64,000 bases of DNA from Candidatus Thioglobus sp. (lineage in GTDB: Bacteria > Pseudomonadota > Gammaproteobacteria > PS1 > Pseudothioglobaceae): contig JAOMCO010000007.1 in the NCBI GenBank assembly GCA_028345055.1, positions 1-64,000 on the forward strand, in the 5' to 3' direction. Within the stretch, counting starts at the first letter, position 1, and each line of letters starts with the position of its first letter. Shown piece by piece: positions 21,529-31,002 of the stretch. Position numbers and translations under genes: made by a program. The notes beneath the pieces are model-generated. The model did no database searches, was not told where the DNA came from, and saw only the letters and a program-made list of their open reading frames with translations.

Positions 21529-22658
21529 TATCTATTCTCCCTTGAGCGCAATATACTTTGATCATTTGAACTTCCAGATGGTGTTTGCTGGAAAGAATTG
21601 CTAGTTGAAGAAGATTTAGTTGTTCTTGATGAATTGATTAACTTATCAATAGGTAAATACATCATTGAGTTTGAACTTGAGTCAACAATAACCTTATTCG
21701 TTGAACTAAATACGTCTTCTAAAGTCTCTCTATACAATCGCTCTCTAGTAACATCTGGTGCTTTTGTATATTCAGTAAGAATCTGGTTAAAACGATAAGC
21801 CTCACCCTCAGATTTTGAGACCACTTCAGACTTATATGCCTCTGCCTCTGCGAGAAGTCTTTGGCTAGAACCTCGAGCCTTTGGAACAATGTCATTAGCA
21901 TATGCCCTTGCTTCGTTAATATATCTCTGCTCATCTTCCCTTGCCTTTACAACATCATCAAATGCTGCTTTAAGTTGAACTGGTGGCTGAGCATCCTGCA
22001 TAGTAACTGCGGTAATCATTAAGCCTGCATTGTATTCATTCAGTAATGATTGAGATGCAGTTTTAACATCCTGAGCTACTTGCTCTCTTCCTGTTGTTAG
22101 AACATAATCCATTGTATTGTCACCAACAACTTGTCTTATTACACTTTGCACTACATGACTTAGAGTTAGCTCTGGATTAAAAACATTGAATAGATATGCC
22201 TGAGCATCAGCAATTTTGTACTGAACTGCCAGCTTAACATCGACCATATTTTCATCTTTGGTAAGCATAAGTGATTCTGAGCTTACACCACCACCATAAG
22301 AGTTTTGAACATTTCTAAAGCCAATTTCTGCAGAACGAATCTGTTCAACATTAACCTTATAAACAGATTCTATTGGATAAGGGATATGCCAGTGAGGGCC
22401 CTGAGTTGCTGATGTTTGAAATGCACCAAATCTCAACACGACCCCCCTTTCAGCAGGGTCAACAATATATATACCAGTTGCAAGCCATACAATAAACGCA
22501 AGAATAATAACGTACTTAAAGCTACCTTTTGCTGTCTTACTCGCACCAGAATTGCCGGATGATTTACCACCAAAGGCTGTGTTAAATTTATTTTTAAAAT
22601 CTTTAATAACTTCATCTAATTCTGGAGGAGTTTGATTATTGTTATCATTCCAAGCCAT
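21528..22658 (-). CDS. hflK: HflK, partner of HflC in FtsH regulation
   Basis: A 376-aa SPFH protein. A cytoplasmic Gly/Asn-rich N-terminus begins MAWNDNNNQTPPELDEVI and is followed by one membrane segment (about residues 45-66). The band-7 domain has IVDPAERGVVLRFGAF, QYKIADAQAYLFNV and MQDAQPPVQLKAAFDDVVKAREDEQR. A Ser-rich tail follows. The open frame extends 29 codons further upstream, but the ATG at 22658 has GGAG at the right distance and gives the usual MAW(N) family N-terminus, so I use it. It is the first gene of the minus-strand run down to rnr; the divergent lptD start is 272 bases away. Confidence 0.92.
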   Translation of the reverse strand: MAWNDNNNQTPPELDEVIKDFKNKFNTAFGGKSSGNSGASKTAKGSFKYVIILAFIVWLATGIYIVDPAERGVVLRFGAFQTSATQGPHWHIPYPIESVYKVNVEQIRSAEIGFRNVQNSYGGGVSSESLMLTKDENMVDVKLAVQYKIADAQAYLFNVFNPELTLSHVVQSVIRQVVGDNTMDYVLTTGREQVAQDVKTASQSLLNEYNAGLMITAVTMQDAQPPVQLKAAFDDVVKAREDEQRYINEARAYANDIVPKARGSSQRLLAEAEAYKSEVVSKSEGEAYRFNQILTEYTKAPDVTRERLYRETLEDVFSSTNKVIVDSSSNSMMYLPIDKLINSSRTTKSSSTSNSFQQTPSGSSNDQSILRSRENR

Positions 22659-22930
22659 TTGGGCTCCATTTTTATTGTTACTCACGAAAAATCCTTTAAT
22701 AAAATATAATAGAAGATAAGATATGGTCATTTTTGAAAAAAACAAGTATTTTGAAAATCAATCTTAATTCATAAAAAAAATATAATACTTTTTTTCAAAA
22801 TTGGATGTTATTTTACCAAATATAAGGACTAAAAAAGTCAATTTTAAAGGGAAATAAAGTTTCATAATCTGTCTAATTTGTAAGAAGGATATGATGATAA
22901 AATATCACTTTTCTTTTTTCTCTAATTTAA

Positions 22931-25516
22931 ATGAAAAAATACTTAATTTTTATCATCTTAATATTAAGCAATTTATCAATTCATGCAGAGACAATTAGAC
23001 TCAGTTGTTCGCCACCATTATCTGATTCCAAATTAATACTCAAGGCTATAAATTATGATCTCTATGACAAAATAGAATTTAGTGGAAATCAGGCTCTTAA
23101 TTCTAATATACCAAGTTATGAAAAAGAGCTTGGCAATAGGCAAGAATTGATTGGGGCGCTTAAAAGAGTTGAGGCTCTTTTTAAAAGTGATCTTGAAAAA
23201 CTTTCTGATAGCGAGTTAATACTAAAAGCTATAGATTCTGGATACTACACTAGAATTGTATTTGTTGGAAGTCAGGCTCTTAATCCTGATGTACCAAGTT
23301 ATGAAAAAGAGCTTGGCAATAGGCAAGAATTGATTAATTTGCTTGACATTTATAAGAATAGTGAACTTAAAAAAATGTGTGATTACAACAATTGTCCAGA
23401 ATATCTAACTTTATTTCCTATCCAAAAGCTTTCTTCAAATACAAGTGGTCTTGAAGTAGAGGCTGATGAAAGTGAAATACTTGATGGAAATTATTTACTA
23501 TCTGGAAATGTAGAAGTAACTTCTGAAAAGTTGTTTCTTTCTGGAGACAATATGGAGGTATCAACTTCCGATGACACAATATTAGCCAAAGGAAATGTTA
23601 AATTTCAAGACAGTTTATATTTAATTTCAGGAGAATCTCTATCTGCTGAAAAAAAGAATAATAATATTACTGCAATTGCAACAAATGCAAATTATCAAGA
23701 TTATTCAGTAGGCTATGGTGCTAATGGATATACTGAATTTATTGAAAAAACACCTACTTACGTCCTATTAAATAATAGCACTTACAGTCTCTGTCCAATT
23801 AATAAGAGTGACTGGCTAATAGAAGCTAGTCAAATAAAGCTAGATACAGATAAAAATAGAGGGGTTGCTAATAATGCTCTTCTTAAATTTTATGGTGTTC
23901 CAATTTTATATACTCCAAAATATAGCTGGGTACTCTCTGGTCGAGGCTCAGGCTTTTTATCACCCGATTATTCAAGTTATAGAGAATCTGGAAAACAAAA
24001 TTCTGAGACTAGATTAAGATTACCATATTATTTTAATTTAGCCCCTGATCGTGACTTACTAACTGCCTTAACATTTATGTCAAGTAGAGGTATTGTATAT
24101 GAGGGAAAGTATCGACAACTTCTTAATAGTACTTCAGACTTTGAAATTGAAGCAAAATATTTACCAGAAGATAAAATAACTAACTTAAAGAGATGGCTAA
24201 TTGACTTTTCTGAAGAGCTTGACTTATCTAATAAAGTCAATTTAAGTTCAAGATTTTATCGTGTTTCTGACCCTAAGTACTTTGAAGAAATTGATAAAGC
24301 AAATAATGATGTCAAAAAACTTACGTCTTTCCTAAAATACTCCTATAAAGATACAGAAAACAATTTATCTTTATCAGTTCTTACTGAAAATGAACAAATT
24401 GTTAATAAGGGAACCCCAGCATACAATCGGGATTTAGAAGGCTCATTTTCTAAGATCTTTAATGCCAATAGCAAAATGCCATTTCAAGTTGATTTATTGA
24501 GTACTCAATTTAGTCATGATGATTCAACAAAAAATTCTGGCACTAGAACTCATGGAGACTTTAGAATTTCTAGAGAACTAAATATTGAATATCCAATCGT
24601 AACTCCACATGCTAGCACTTCTATAACAAATTACTCTTTAAAAAATAGTCCAAATATTAATCGTGTAATTTTTGGCACCGGCTTTAATATAGATTTTACT
24701 ACTTCTAATAAAACTAATTTATTTGGCTTTAATGTCAACCATAAACTTAGCCCATTAATTAGCTACAACTACAGAGCAAAAAAGGTGCAGGGAAATATTC
24801 CATTATTTGATAGCACTGATAAATACGATGACATAATTAGTTTTGCTGACCTAACGTCCGGAGAAAGATACACTGGCCTAGACAGAATTACAAATGCGAA
24901 TGACATTAATCTAAGCCTTGTTTCAAGCTATAGAAAGGTTGATGCCCTAGAAGATGATAAAGATCTCCTCAGTATGAAAATTGCTCAAACATACTTCACT
25001 GATGATGAGGTTGTTAGTGATTCATTAAATACTAACTATGAAACTAGAAAGTCTTACTCCGATATTGTAGCCTCAATAGATATTGCATTAAATAAGTTTT
25101 CTTTAAGCTCAGCTTTACAATATAATCCAAAAAAATCTGAAATTGCAAAGAAAGAAAATACTATTACATATAATCCTGCTTCAAAGAAATTTATTTCACT
25201 TAAATTTATTGATGATGGCGCCGAAGAAACTGAAAAATTTTATGGTGCCTACCCAATTACAGGCTCTGTTCATGTTTTTGGAGGTTTAGATAGAACAACC
25301 TCAAGTGGAAAAACAAATTCACAAACAACTGGAATTGCCTATGAATCCTGTTGCTGGGCTTTTAGATTGGCCCATTTTAAGGATGACAACTCTTCTGGAG
25401 GCTATAACTATACCACTGGAATGGAATTGATTTTTTCAGGTCTGGGATCATCTGACACAAATCTTCAAAATAAAATAGAGAATAAAATACCTGGATATTT
25501 AACTAACTTAAGATAA
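22931..25516 (+). CDS. lptD: LPS-assembly outer-membrane protein LptD
   Basis: Outer-membrane beta-barrel that inserts lipopolysaccharide with LptE. The 861-aa protein has a signal peptide (MKKYLIFIILILSNLSIHA). The OstA-like periplasmic domain lies at about residues 170-290 (VEADESEILDGNYLLSGNVE) and the barrel at about 320-850 (KYSWVLSGRGSGFLSPDYS). The adjacent cysteines at 807-808 (ESCCWAF) are those that make disulfides to the N-terminal domain in other LptDs; partners here could be C26, C150 or C155. Between signal peptide and OstA there is an unusual duplicated segment of about 44 residues (see the repeat entry). A one-base overlap with surA links it to outer-membrane biogenesis. Confidence 0.93.
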   Translation: MKKYLIFIILILSNLSIHAETIRLSCSPPLSDSKLILKAINYDLYDKIEFSGNQALNSNIPSYEKELGNRQELIGALKRVEALFKSDLEKLSDSELILKAIDSGYYTRIVFVGSQALNPDVPSYEKELGNRQELINLLDIYKNSELKKMCDYNNCPEYLTLFPIQKLSSNTSGLEVEADESEILDGNYLLSGNVEVTSEKLFLSGDNMEVSTSDDTILAKGNVKFQDSLYLISGESLSAEKKNNNITAIATNANYQDYSVGYGANGYTEFIEKTPTYVLLNNSTYSLCPINKSDWLIEASQIKLDTDKNRGVANNALLKFYGVPILYTPKYSWVLSGRGSGFLSPDYSSYRESGKQNSETRLRLPYYFNLAPDRDLLTALTFMSSRGIVYEGKYRQLLNSTSDFEIEAKYLPEDKITNLKRWLIDFSEELDLSNKVNLSSRFYRVSDPKYFEEIDKANNDVKKLTSFLKYSYKDTENNLSLSVLTENEQIVNKGTPAYNRDLEGSFSKIFNANSKMPFQVDLLSTQFSHDDSTKNSGTRTHGDFRISRELNIEYPIVTPHASTSITNYSLKNSPNINRVIFGTGFNIDFTTSNKTNLFGFNVNHKLSPLISYNYRAKKVQGNIPLFDSTDKYDDIISFADLTSGERYTGLDRITNANDINLSLVSSYRKVDALEDDKDLLSMKIAQTYFTDDEVVSDSLNTNYETRKSYSDIVASIDIALNKFSLSSALQYNPKKSEIAKKENTITYNPASKKFISLKFIDDGAEETEKFYGAYPITGSVHVFGGLDRTTSSGKTNSQTTGIAYESCCWAFRLAHFKDDNSSGGYNYTTGMELIFSGLGSSDTNLQNKIENKIPGYLTNLR
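23021..23335 (+). repeat. Tandem duplication inside the N-terminus of LptD
   Basis: Residues 31-74 and 92-135 are two copies of one 44-residue unit, offset by 61 residues. Both start SDS(K/E)LILKAI, include (G)(N/S)QALN, and end PSYEKELGNRQELI. At DNA level the last 44 bases (ending at 23152 and 23335) are identical, 183 bases apart. Such identity suggests recent duplication or gene conversion. Confidence 0.9.
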
Positions 25517-26394
25517 TGAAAAAAATCTTAGTTCTTTTCCTTGTATTTATATCAGGAAATGTCTTTTCAGAAAACACTATTATTGCAATAGTAAACTATA
25601 ACCCAATTCTCCTTAGTTCATTGCAAAATGAATTATTAAGTGCAAACTCTAAAAAAGAAAAAATTGAAGTTTTAAATACTCAAATTGATACTACTCTGCA
25701 GCTACAAAAAGTAAATGAGTATAATTTAAATCCGACAAAGAAAGATATTCAGTCTGTTATCGTTGTTATTGCTAAAAATAACAATATTACAGTTGATGAA
25801 TTGATTAATTTCGATGAAATTGATTTAATAAAAAAAGAGATTTCTGATAAGTTATCTATATTAAATCTTCAAAGATACATTACTAAAGATATTGAGTATT
25901 CAAAGGAAGAAGTCCTTTCTAAATGCTTAAATAGTAATTTTGTCAAAGATCAAAAACAGATTAGGATTGCTCAAATAATTATTTCAGAAATTGACTCTGA
26001 TATAAAAGATCCTGATCAAAAAATTAAATTAATCAAATCTTTTCTAAATAAACTTTCAAAACATATTTCTAATGGTGCTTCCTTTGAAGCTTTTGCAAAA
26101 CTTCATTCTCAACATCCTAGCTATAAAGATGGTGGATTAACTGAATGGCTAACAGTTAATAATCCAACTTTAGAAATGCTTGATTCACTTAATAAAAATG
26201 AAGTTTCAAAAATCTATTCAACTATTTTTGGTTTAGCTATAGCAATTAAGATTGATGAGAAGTTTATTAGTAGTAAACTAAAAGAATGTGAAGAACAGAT
26301 AGTTTTTAAAAATGCTGAAAAATATTATTCTGATTGGCTTAAAAATTTAAGAGATTCTGCCTTTATAGAAATTTATTATGACAAACTAATTTAA
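25516..26394 (+). CDS. surA: SurA-like periplasmic peptidyl-prolyl isomerase/chaperone, single parvulin domain
   Basis: Chaperone for outer-membrane proteins. The 292-aa protein has a signal peptide (MKKILVLFLVFISGNVFS) and an N-terminal SurA-N type helical domain (residues about 20-130). One parvulin domain follows (about 145-250: QIRIAQIIIS, then FEAFAKLHSQHPSYKDGGLTEW) with a C-terminal helix. E. coli SurA has about 430 residues and two parvulin domains, so one is missing here. The position directly after lptD and before the RNA methylase matches the surA neighbourhood. I infer the name from context plus domain order. Confidence 0.82.
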   Translation: MKKILVLFLVFISGNVFSENTIIAIVNYNPILLSSLQNELLSANSKKEKIEVLNTQIDTTLQLQKVNEYNLNPTKKDIQSVIVVIAKNNNITVDELINFDEIDLIKKEISDKLSILNLQRYITKDIEYSKEEVLSKCLNSNFVKDQKQIRIAQIIISEIDSDIKDPDQKIKLIKSFLNKLSKHISNGASFEAFAKLHSQHPSYKDGGLTEWLTVNNPTLEMLDSLNKNEVSKIYSTIFGLAIAIKIDEKFISSKLKECEEQIVFKNAEKYYSDWLKNLRDSAFIEIYYDKLI

Positions 26395-26401
26395 TTTTTT
26401 T

Positions 26402-27148
26402 ATGTCTAAAACTATTAATATTTTTGGCTTTCATGGCATTGAAAGTTTAATTCAAAATAATCCTAAATTAGTATTAAAAGTTTTAATTCAAAAAGGAAGA
26501 AAAGACAAGAGAATTATTGACTTAAAAAAAATACTATCTTCTAACAAAATCTCCTTTTCAATAGCTGATAAAGATAGTATGGATAAGATTTCAGAAGGTG
26601 AGACTCATCATGGGATAATTTCTGAAGTAATCCCTCCCCCACTTCTAAATGAGGATTCTTTGTTAGATTCAATTAGCAGACTTAATCAAGATCCATTAAT
26701 TTTGATATTAGACTCTATCCAAGACCCAAGGAATATGGGTGCTTGTCTTCGAAGTGCTAATGCAGCTGGCGTTAGCCAAGTAATAATAAACAAAGATGGT
26801 TCTTCACCAATTAATGCTTCTGTTCATAAAACTTCTGCTGGAGCAATTAATAACCTTCAAATCTTCTATGTAACTAATCTTTCAAGAACCATTAAAGAAA
26901 TTCAAAAGAGAGGTATTTGGGTAGTAGGATTAGATGGTAGTAGTAAAACTTCATTATATAACATCAATTTAACTGGCTCTATTGCAATTGTTGTTGGCTC
27001 AGAGGGTAAAGGAATTAGGCAACTAATTAAAAAAAATTGTGATCAAATAGCCTCAATACCGATGACTGGAAATATAGAAAGTTTAAATGTTTCTGTAGCA
27101 GCAGCTATTTCACTTTTTGAGACTAAGAGACAAAAAGAAAGCACTTAA
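26402..27148 (+). CDS. rlmB: 23S rRNA (guanosine-2'-O-)-methyltransferase RlmB
   Basis: SpoU/TrmH-type SPOUT enzyme that methylates G2251 of 23S rRNA. The 248-aa protein has the N-terminal L30e-like substrate-binding domain with FGFHGIESLI near its start. SPOUT motif 1 is LDSIQDPRNMGACLRSANAAG, motif 2 is VVGSEGKGIR and motif 3 is IPMTGNIESLNVSVAAAISLFE. The G-H-H region (GETHHGIISE) is typical of RlmB. It is 7 bases after surA. In many relatives rlmB follows rnr; here it is on the other strand about 8 kb away. Confidence 0.9.
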   Translation: MSKTINIFGFHGIESLIQNNPKLVLKVLIQKGRKDKRIIDLKKILSSNKISFSIADKDSMDKISEGETHHGIISEVIPPPLLNEDSLLDSISRLNQDPLILILDSIQDPRNMGACLRSANAAGVSQVIINKDGSSPINASVHKTSAGAINNLQIFYVTNLSRTIKEIQKRGIWVVGLDGSSKTSLYNINLTGSIAIVVGSEGKGIRQLIKKNCDQIASIPMTGNIESLNVSVAAAISLFETKRQKEST

Positions 27149-27173
27149 CATTCATTTAACTATTCGGTATAAT
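27145..27173 (+). promoter_or_regulatory. Sigma-70 promoter of the yceD-rpmF-plsX-fabH operon
   Basis: TTAACA at 27145-27150 and a perfect TATAAT at 27168-27173 are separated by 17 bases, ending 22 bases before the yceD ATG. The -35 overlaps the rlmB stop codon. It is the best promoter match I saw in the window, giving the downstream genes their own transcription start. Confidence 0.72.
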
Positions 27174-27195
27174 TTTCGGCTTTAGAAATTAGATA

Positions 27196-27720
27196 ATGAA
27201 AAAGGTTAATCAGCTACCTAAAACAATTAAATTATTTAACTTTGCTAAGAAAGAAGTCAAACTTCATGGTCAATTTATAATTGCCAACATGTCAAGGCTC
27301 TCTGAGATAGCAAGAAATGATAATGATAATGTTGATTTTGATTTGTCATTTCATCTAGAAAATGGAAAAACCCCTTGTGTTAAGGGGATAATTAACCTTA
27401 AGCTAGTTTTAGATTGTCAACGATGCTTAGATGCTCTTGAAATGGATTTGAAAGTCCCTTTTAACATCGCATTTATAAGGCATGAGTCACAGGGTGATGG
27501 ACTTGATAAAAAATATGAGATTTATCAAATTGGAGAAAATGAGGACTTAGAGACTATTGACCTTATTACTGATGAAATTCTTTTATCAATTCCTATGGCT
27601 CCATCTCATGAATTTGCATGTGGAATTAAGGTAGAAACAAATAAAGAAAGTGAAGAAAATCGCAAACATCCCTTTGATGTTTTAAAAAATATAAAAATAG
27701 CCGATTTTGGCAAGGAGTAA
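27196..27720 (+). CDS. yceD: YceD/DUF177 family protein (large-ribosomal-subunit RNA accumulation)
   Basis: The 174-aa protein belongs to the DUF177 family encoded just upstream of rpmF in many bacteria and plastids; family members help 23S rRNA accumulate, but the mechanism is not settled. Visible family features are LVLDCQRCLDALEMDLKVPF in the middle (with the two cysteines), an acidic stretch (ENEDLETIDLITDEILLSIPMAPSHE) and the ending NRKHPFDVLKNI. It is 3 bases ahead of rpmF. Confidence 0.88.
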   Translation: MKKVNQLPKTIKLFNFAKKEVKLHGQFIIANMSRLSEIARNDNDNVDFDLSFHLENGKTPCVKGIINLKLVLDCQRCLDALEMDLKVPFNIAFIRHESQGDGLDKKYEIYQIGENEDLETIDLITDEILLSIPMAPSHEFACGIKVETNKESEENRKHPFDVLKNIKIADFGKE

Positions 27721-27723
27721 AAA

Positions 27724-27924
27724 ATGGCAGTTCAAAAAAGTAGAAAGACCCCTTCTAAGAGAGGAATGCGTCGCTCACATAATGCACTAAAAAATCCTGC
27801 GTTATCTGAAGATCAAGAAACTGGAGAAACTCATCTTAGACATCATATAACTGCAGATGGTTACTACAGAGGTAAGCAAGTTATTAAAAATGAAATTGAT
27901 GATATTGAAGAGGTTGAAACCTAA
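27724..27924 (+). CDS. rpmF: 50S ribosomal protein L32
   Basis: The 66-aa protein starts [22 protein letters not shown], the classic L32 N-terminus, and has [14 protein letters not shown] in the second half. It is of the cysteine-free type, without a zinc ribbon. The ending DDIEEVET is more acidic than usual. It lies between yceD and plsX, the conserved order. Confidence 0.96.
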   Translation: MAVQKSRKTPSKRGMRRSHNALKNPALSEDQETGETHLRHHITADGYYRGKQVIKNEIDDIEEVET

Positions 27925-27931
27925 TTAAATC

Positions 27932-28954
27932 ATGTCAATAAAGGTATCAATAGATGCCTCAGGTGGTGATTTCGGATTTCCTGTTACCATTAATGCTGGT
28001 ATCAATGCTCTAATTGTTTTCGATGATCTTTTAGTTAATTTCGTAGGTGACAAAACTGGGATTGTAAAAGAGTTGAATAATAACTCTTTATATCCTAAAT
28101 TCTCTGATCGAATATTTATTACTCATGCTAATGAAGTTATCAAGATGGATGACTCTCCCTCTGAAGCACTCAGACACAAAAAAGACTCATCAATGAGAGT
28201 TGCTATTAACCTTGTGAAAAATGGTGAAGCTGATGCGTGCGTAAGTGCTGGAAATACTGGCGCATTAATGTCAATTGCTAGATTTGTGCTCAAAACAATT
28301 TCTGGAGTTGATAGGCCAGCTATCATGTCTGCAGTTCCAACGCTAAAAGGTCCGACACATGTTCTTGATTTAGGCGCTAATATAGATTCAAAACCTGGTA
28401 CTTTACTTCAATTTGCTATCATGGGCTCTATTGCTGTTCAAAATACTGAAAATATTGATAATCCCTCTGTTGGTCTCTTAAATGTTGGAACAGAGGAGCT
28501 TAAAGGTAATGAAAAAAGTCAACATACATCTGAGCTTTTAAAAAATTCATCGCTCAATTATGTTGGCTTTGTAGAAGGTGATGATATTTATAAAGGGAAT
28601 ATAGATGTTATAGTTTGTGACGGTTTTGAAGGTAATATTGCACTCAAAGCAAGTGAGGGTGTTGCTAAGATGTTTTCATACTTTATCAGAAAATCTTTTT
28701 CTAAAAATTTATTTACTCAATTAGTCGCGCTTCTTGCAAAACCTGTTATGAGAGACTTTAGGTCCAAAGTAGACCCAGGTAAATACAATGGAGCTAGTTT
28801 GCTTGGATTGAAAGGTGTCGTTGTTAAAAGTCATGGAAATGCAGATATTGATTCTTTCCAGCAAGCAATTAAGGAAGCTTATCTTGAGGCTCATGCTAAA
28901 ATTACAGATAAAATTTCTGAGCAGCTAACGCGCGAACTAGAAGAACATAAATAA
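27932..28954 (+). CDS. plsX: Phosphate acyltransferase PlsX
   Basis: Makes acyl-phosphate from acyl-ACP for phospholipid synthesis; a peripheral membrane protein. The 340-aa protein begins with the usual DASGGDFG motif and shows DDSPSEALRHKKDSSM, ADACVSAGNTGALMS, VLDLGANIDSKP, NVGTEELKGNE, the VEGDDIYKG segment and CDGFEGNIALKASEG. The stop overlaps the fabH start by one base (TAATG). Confidence 0.95.
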   Translation: MSIKVSIDASGGDFGFPVTINAGINALIVFDDLLVNFVGDKTGIVKELNNNSLYPKFSDRIFITHANEVIKMDDSPSEALRHKKDSSMRVAINLVKNGEADACVSAGNTGALMSIARFVLKTISGVDRPAIMSAVPTLKGPTHVLDLGANIDSKPGTLLQFAIMGSIAVQNTENIDNPSVGLLNVGTEELKGNEKSQHTSELLKNSSLNYVGFVEGDDIYKGNIDVIVCDGFEGNIALKASEGVAKMFSYFIRKSFSKNLFTQLVALLAKPVMRDFRSKVDPGKYNGASLLGLKGVVVKSHGNADIDSFQQAIKEAYLEAHAKITDKISEQLTRELEEHK

Positions 28955-29898
28955 TGAAAAAATTTGCAAGAATTATCGGAACAGGAAGTTATCTTCCACC
29001 AAAAATTGTAACTAATTTTGATCTTGAAAAAACACTTGATACAACAGATGATTGGATTAAAGCAAGAACTGGAATAAAAGAAAGAAGAATTGTTACAAGT
29101 GAAAACACCTGTGATCTTGCATTGGAAGCCAGTATTAATGCATTATCTATGTCAGAGCTTAAACCACAAGATATTGATCTCATTATTCTTTCAACAACAA
29201 CTCCAGATAAAATTTTTCCTGCAACTGCAACTATACTTCAACAGCGTCTTGGTGCATCATGTCCAGCTTTTGACGTGCAAGCAGTATGTGCTGGCTTTGT
29301 TTTTGCTCTAAATACTGCTCAACAATATATTGAAAATGGGAGTGCTAAAAATATTCTAGTTATCGGAAGCGAAACAATGTCAAAAATTGTTGATTGGAAT
29401 GATCGCTCAACTGCTATTTTATTTGCTGATGGAGCTGGTGCAGTAGTTCTTAGTGATGACAAAGATACGGGAATAAAACATTCCAAAATTTACAGTGATG
29501 GAAATTACCTTTCTTCTCTTCATGTAAACAATAATCGAATTAACGAATTAGGAACTATAAAAATGGAAGGTAATGAGGTTTTCAAAATTGCAGTTAATAA
29601 ATTATCTGAACTTGCTGAAGAGACCCTTAAAGAATGTAATATGACCTCAGATGATATTGACTGGTTGGTGCCTCATCAAGCAAATATTCGTATTCTTAGT
29701 GCCGTTGCTAAGAGAATAAATCTTTCAATGGACAAGGTCATACTAACTCTTGATAGGCATGGCAATACCTCTGCTGCCTCTATACCTCTTGCGCTAGATG
29801 AGGGTGTGCGTGATGGAAGAATCAAAGAAGGTGATAATTTACTTTTTGAAGGTATTGGTGGTGGTTTTAGTTGGGGAAGTGTTTTAGCAGAATTCTAA
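28954..29898 (+). CDS. fabH: 3-oxoacyl-[ACP] synthase III FabH
   Basis: Starts fatty-acid elongation by condensing acetyl-CoA with malonyl-ACP. The 314-aa protein has the catalytic Cys at residue 112 (DVQAVCAGFVFAL), His in VPHQANIRIL and Asn in GNTSAASIPLAL. The N-terminal GTGSYLPP and DWIKARTGIKERR are typical of FabH. The rest of the fab cluster (fabD, fabG, acpP) is not downstream; the next gene, ispA, is convergent, with stops overlapping by 4 bases. Confidence 0.95.
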   Translation: MKKFARIIGTGSYLPPKIVTNFDLEKTLDTTDDWIKARTGIKERRIVTSENTCDLALEASINALSMSELKPQDIDLIILSTTTPDKIFPATATILQQRLGASCPAFDVQAVCAGFVFALNTAQQYIENGSAKNILVIGSETMSKIVDWNDRSTAILFADGAGAVVLSDDKDTGIKHSKIYSDGNYLSSLHVNNNRINELGTIKMEGNEVFKIAVNKLSELAEETLKECNMTSDDIDWLVPHQANIRILSAVAKRINLSMDKVILTLDRHGNTSAASIPLALDEGVRDGRIKEGDNLLFEGIGGGFSWGSVLAEF

Positions 29899-30797
29899 TA
29901 AGAACGACTCATCAACTTTTTGGTTATCAATCTTAATGGCTCTGCATCAACACTTAATTGAGATAACTCATCTATAGCATTATCATAAAGACTTTCAAAG
30001 ATTTTTATTGATTCATCTATACCAATTATTGATGGATATGAAGGCTTATTTTTCGATGAATCTGAGTTTTGGCGTTTACCCAAAATTTTATCTGAAGTTG
30101 TAACGTCTAGAACATCATCCTGAACTTGATATGCAAGACCTATTTGGCTTGAGAAAAAACTTAATATTGACAAGTCTTTATCACTTATATGATCATTTAG
30201 AAGGGCCCCAAATTTAATTGCGCAGTTTAAAAGAGCTCCGGTTTTCTTTTTGTGCATATTATTTAAAATCTCTAAATCAACATTATGAGAGACTATTGAT
30301 AAATCAATTGATTGTCCTTCTGCCATAGAATAAGATGACGCAGATAGTAAACTTAGCAATTTTATTTTCATAGATGAATGAATCAAAGGGTCATTACAAA
30401 TAATGCCAAATGCCAAGGCCTGGAGACCATCTCCAGCAAGAATTGCTTGAGCCTCCCCAAAAACTTTATGGCTTGAAGGCTGATTGTGGCGGACATCATC
30501 ATCATCCATTGAGGGCAAGTCATCATGAATTAGAGAGTAAATATGAATTAACTCAATTGCGCAAGCACATGAATCAACCTTTTCAAGCCTGACATCGAAA
30601 AGATTTGCAACTGTATAGGTTAGGATCGGTCTAAATCGCTTTCCTCTAGCTAAAGCACTATACTTGATAATTTCTTTAAGCTGATTATTGGTAAAGTTAG
30701 TCGATACTAAAGAGCTTAAAAATAAATCTAACTGGGAGTTCACTCGCTCCCTATATAAATCATGGGATTCCAAATGGTTTTTCTTCATTATATTCAT
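29895..30797 (-). CDS. ispA: (2E,6E)-farnesyl diphosphate synthase IspA
   Basis: Short-chain prenyl transferase giving farnesyl diphosphate for quinone and bactoprenol synthesis. The protein has about 300 aa. The first aspartate-rich motif is in SLIHDDLPSMDDDD and the second in YQVQDDVLDVT. Chain-length and substrate regions GKRFRPIL and AILAGDGLQALAF are present. Three starts are possible (GTG 30806, ATG 30797, ATG 30788), all inside xseB; I took the middle one for its GAG ahead, without certainty. dxs, the usual third gene, is absent here. Confidence 0.92.
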   Translation of the reverse strand: MNIMKKNHLESHDLYRERVNSQLDLFLSSLVSTNFTNNQLKEIIKYSALARGKRFRPILTYTVANLFDVRLEKVDSCACAIELIHIYSLIHDDLPSMDDDDVRHNQPSSHKVFGEAQAILAGDGLQALAFGIICNDPLIHSSMKIKLLSLLSASSYSMAEGQSIDLSIVSHNVDLEILNNMHKKKTGALLNCAIKFGALLNDHISDKDLSILSFFSSQIGLAYQVQDDVLDVTTSDKILGKRQNSDSSKNKPSYPSIIGIDESIKIFESLYDNAIDELSQLSVDAEPLRLITKKLMSRSY

Positions 30798-30984
30798 CAC
30801 TCTCACTTAAGATTCTTATTCGCTGTTCAGCATCTTTTAAGGCTGAATGGCATTGCCTATGAATCTTAACTCCCTCTTCAAAAAATTTTAGGGAATCTTC
30901 TAGGCTTAAGTCTCCAGAATCCATTTTATTAATAATTTCCTCTAGCTTGGATAAGCCTTTATTAAAATTAAATTTTTCAGCCAT
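30760..30984 (-). CDS. xseB: Exodeoxyribonuclease VII small subunit
   Basis: The 74-aa protein has the XseB pattern FNKGLSKLEEIINKMDSGDLSLEDSLKFFEEGVKI, an amphipathic two-helix protein that stabilises XseA. It overlaps the ispA start region by some 38 bases, the typical xseB-ispA coupling. XseA is not in the window. Confidence 0.92.
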   Translation of the reverse strand: MAEKFNFNKGLSKLEEIINKMDSGDLSLEDSLKFFEEGVKIHRQCHSALKDAEQRIRILSESDEYNEEKPFGIP

Positions 30985-31002
30985 CTTATTTCTACCTTGA
31001 AT

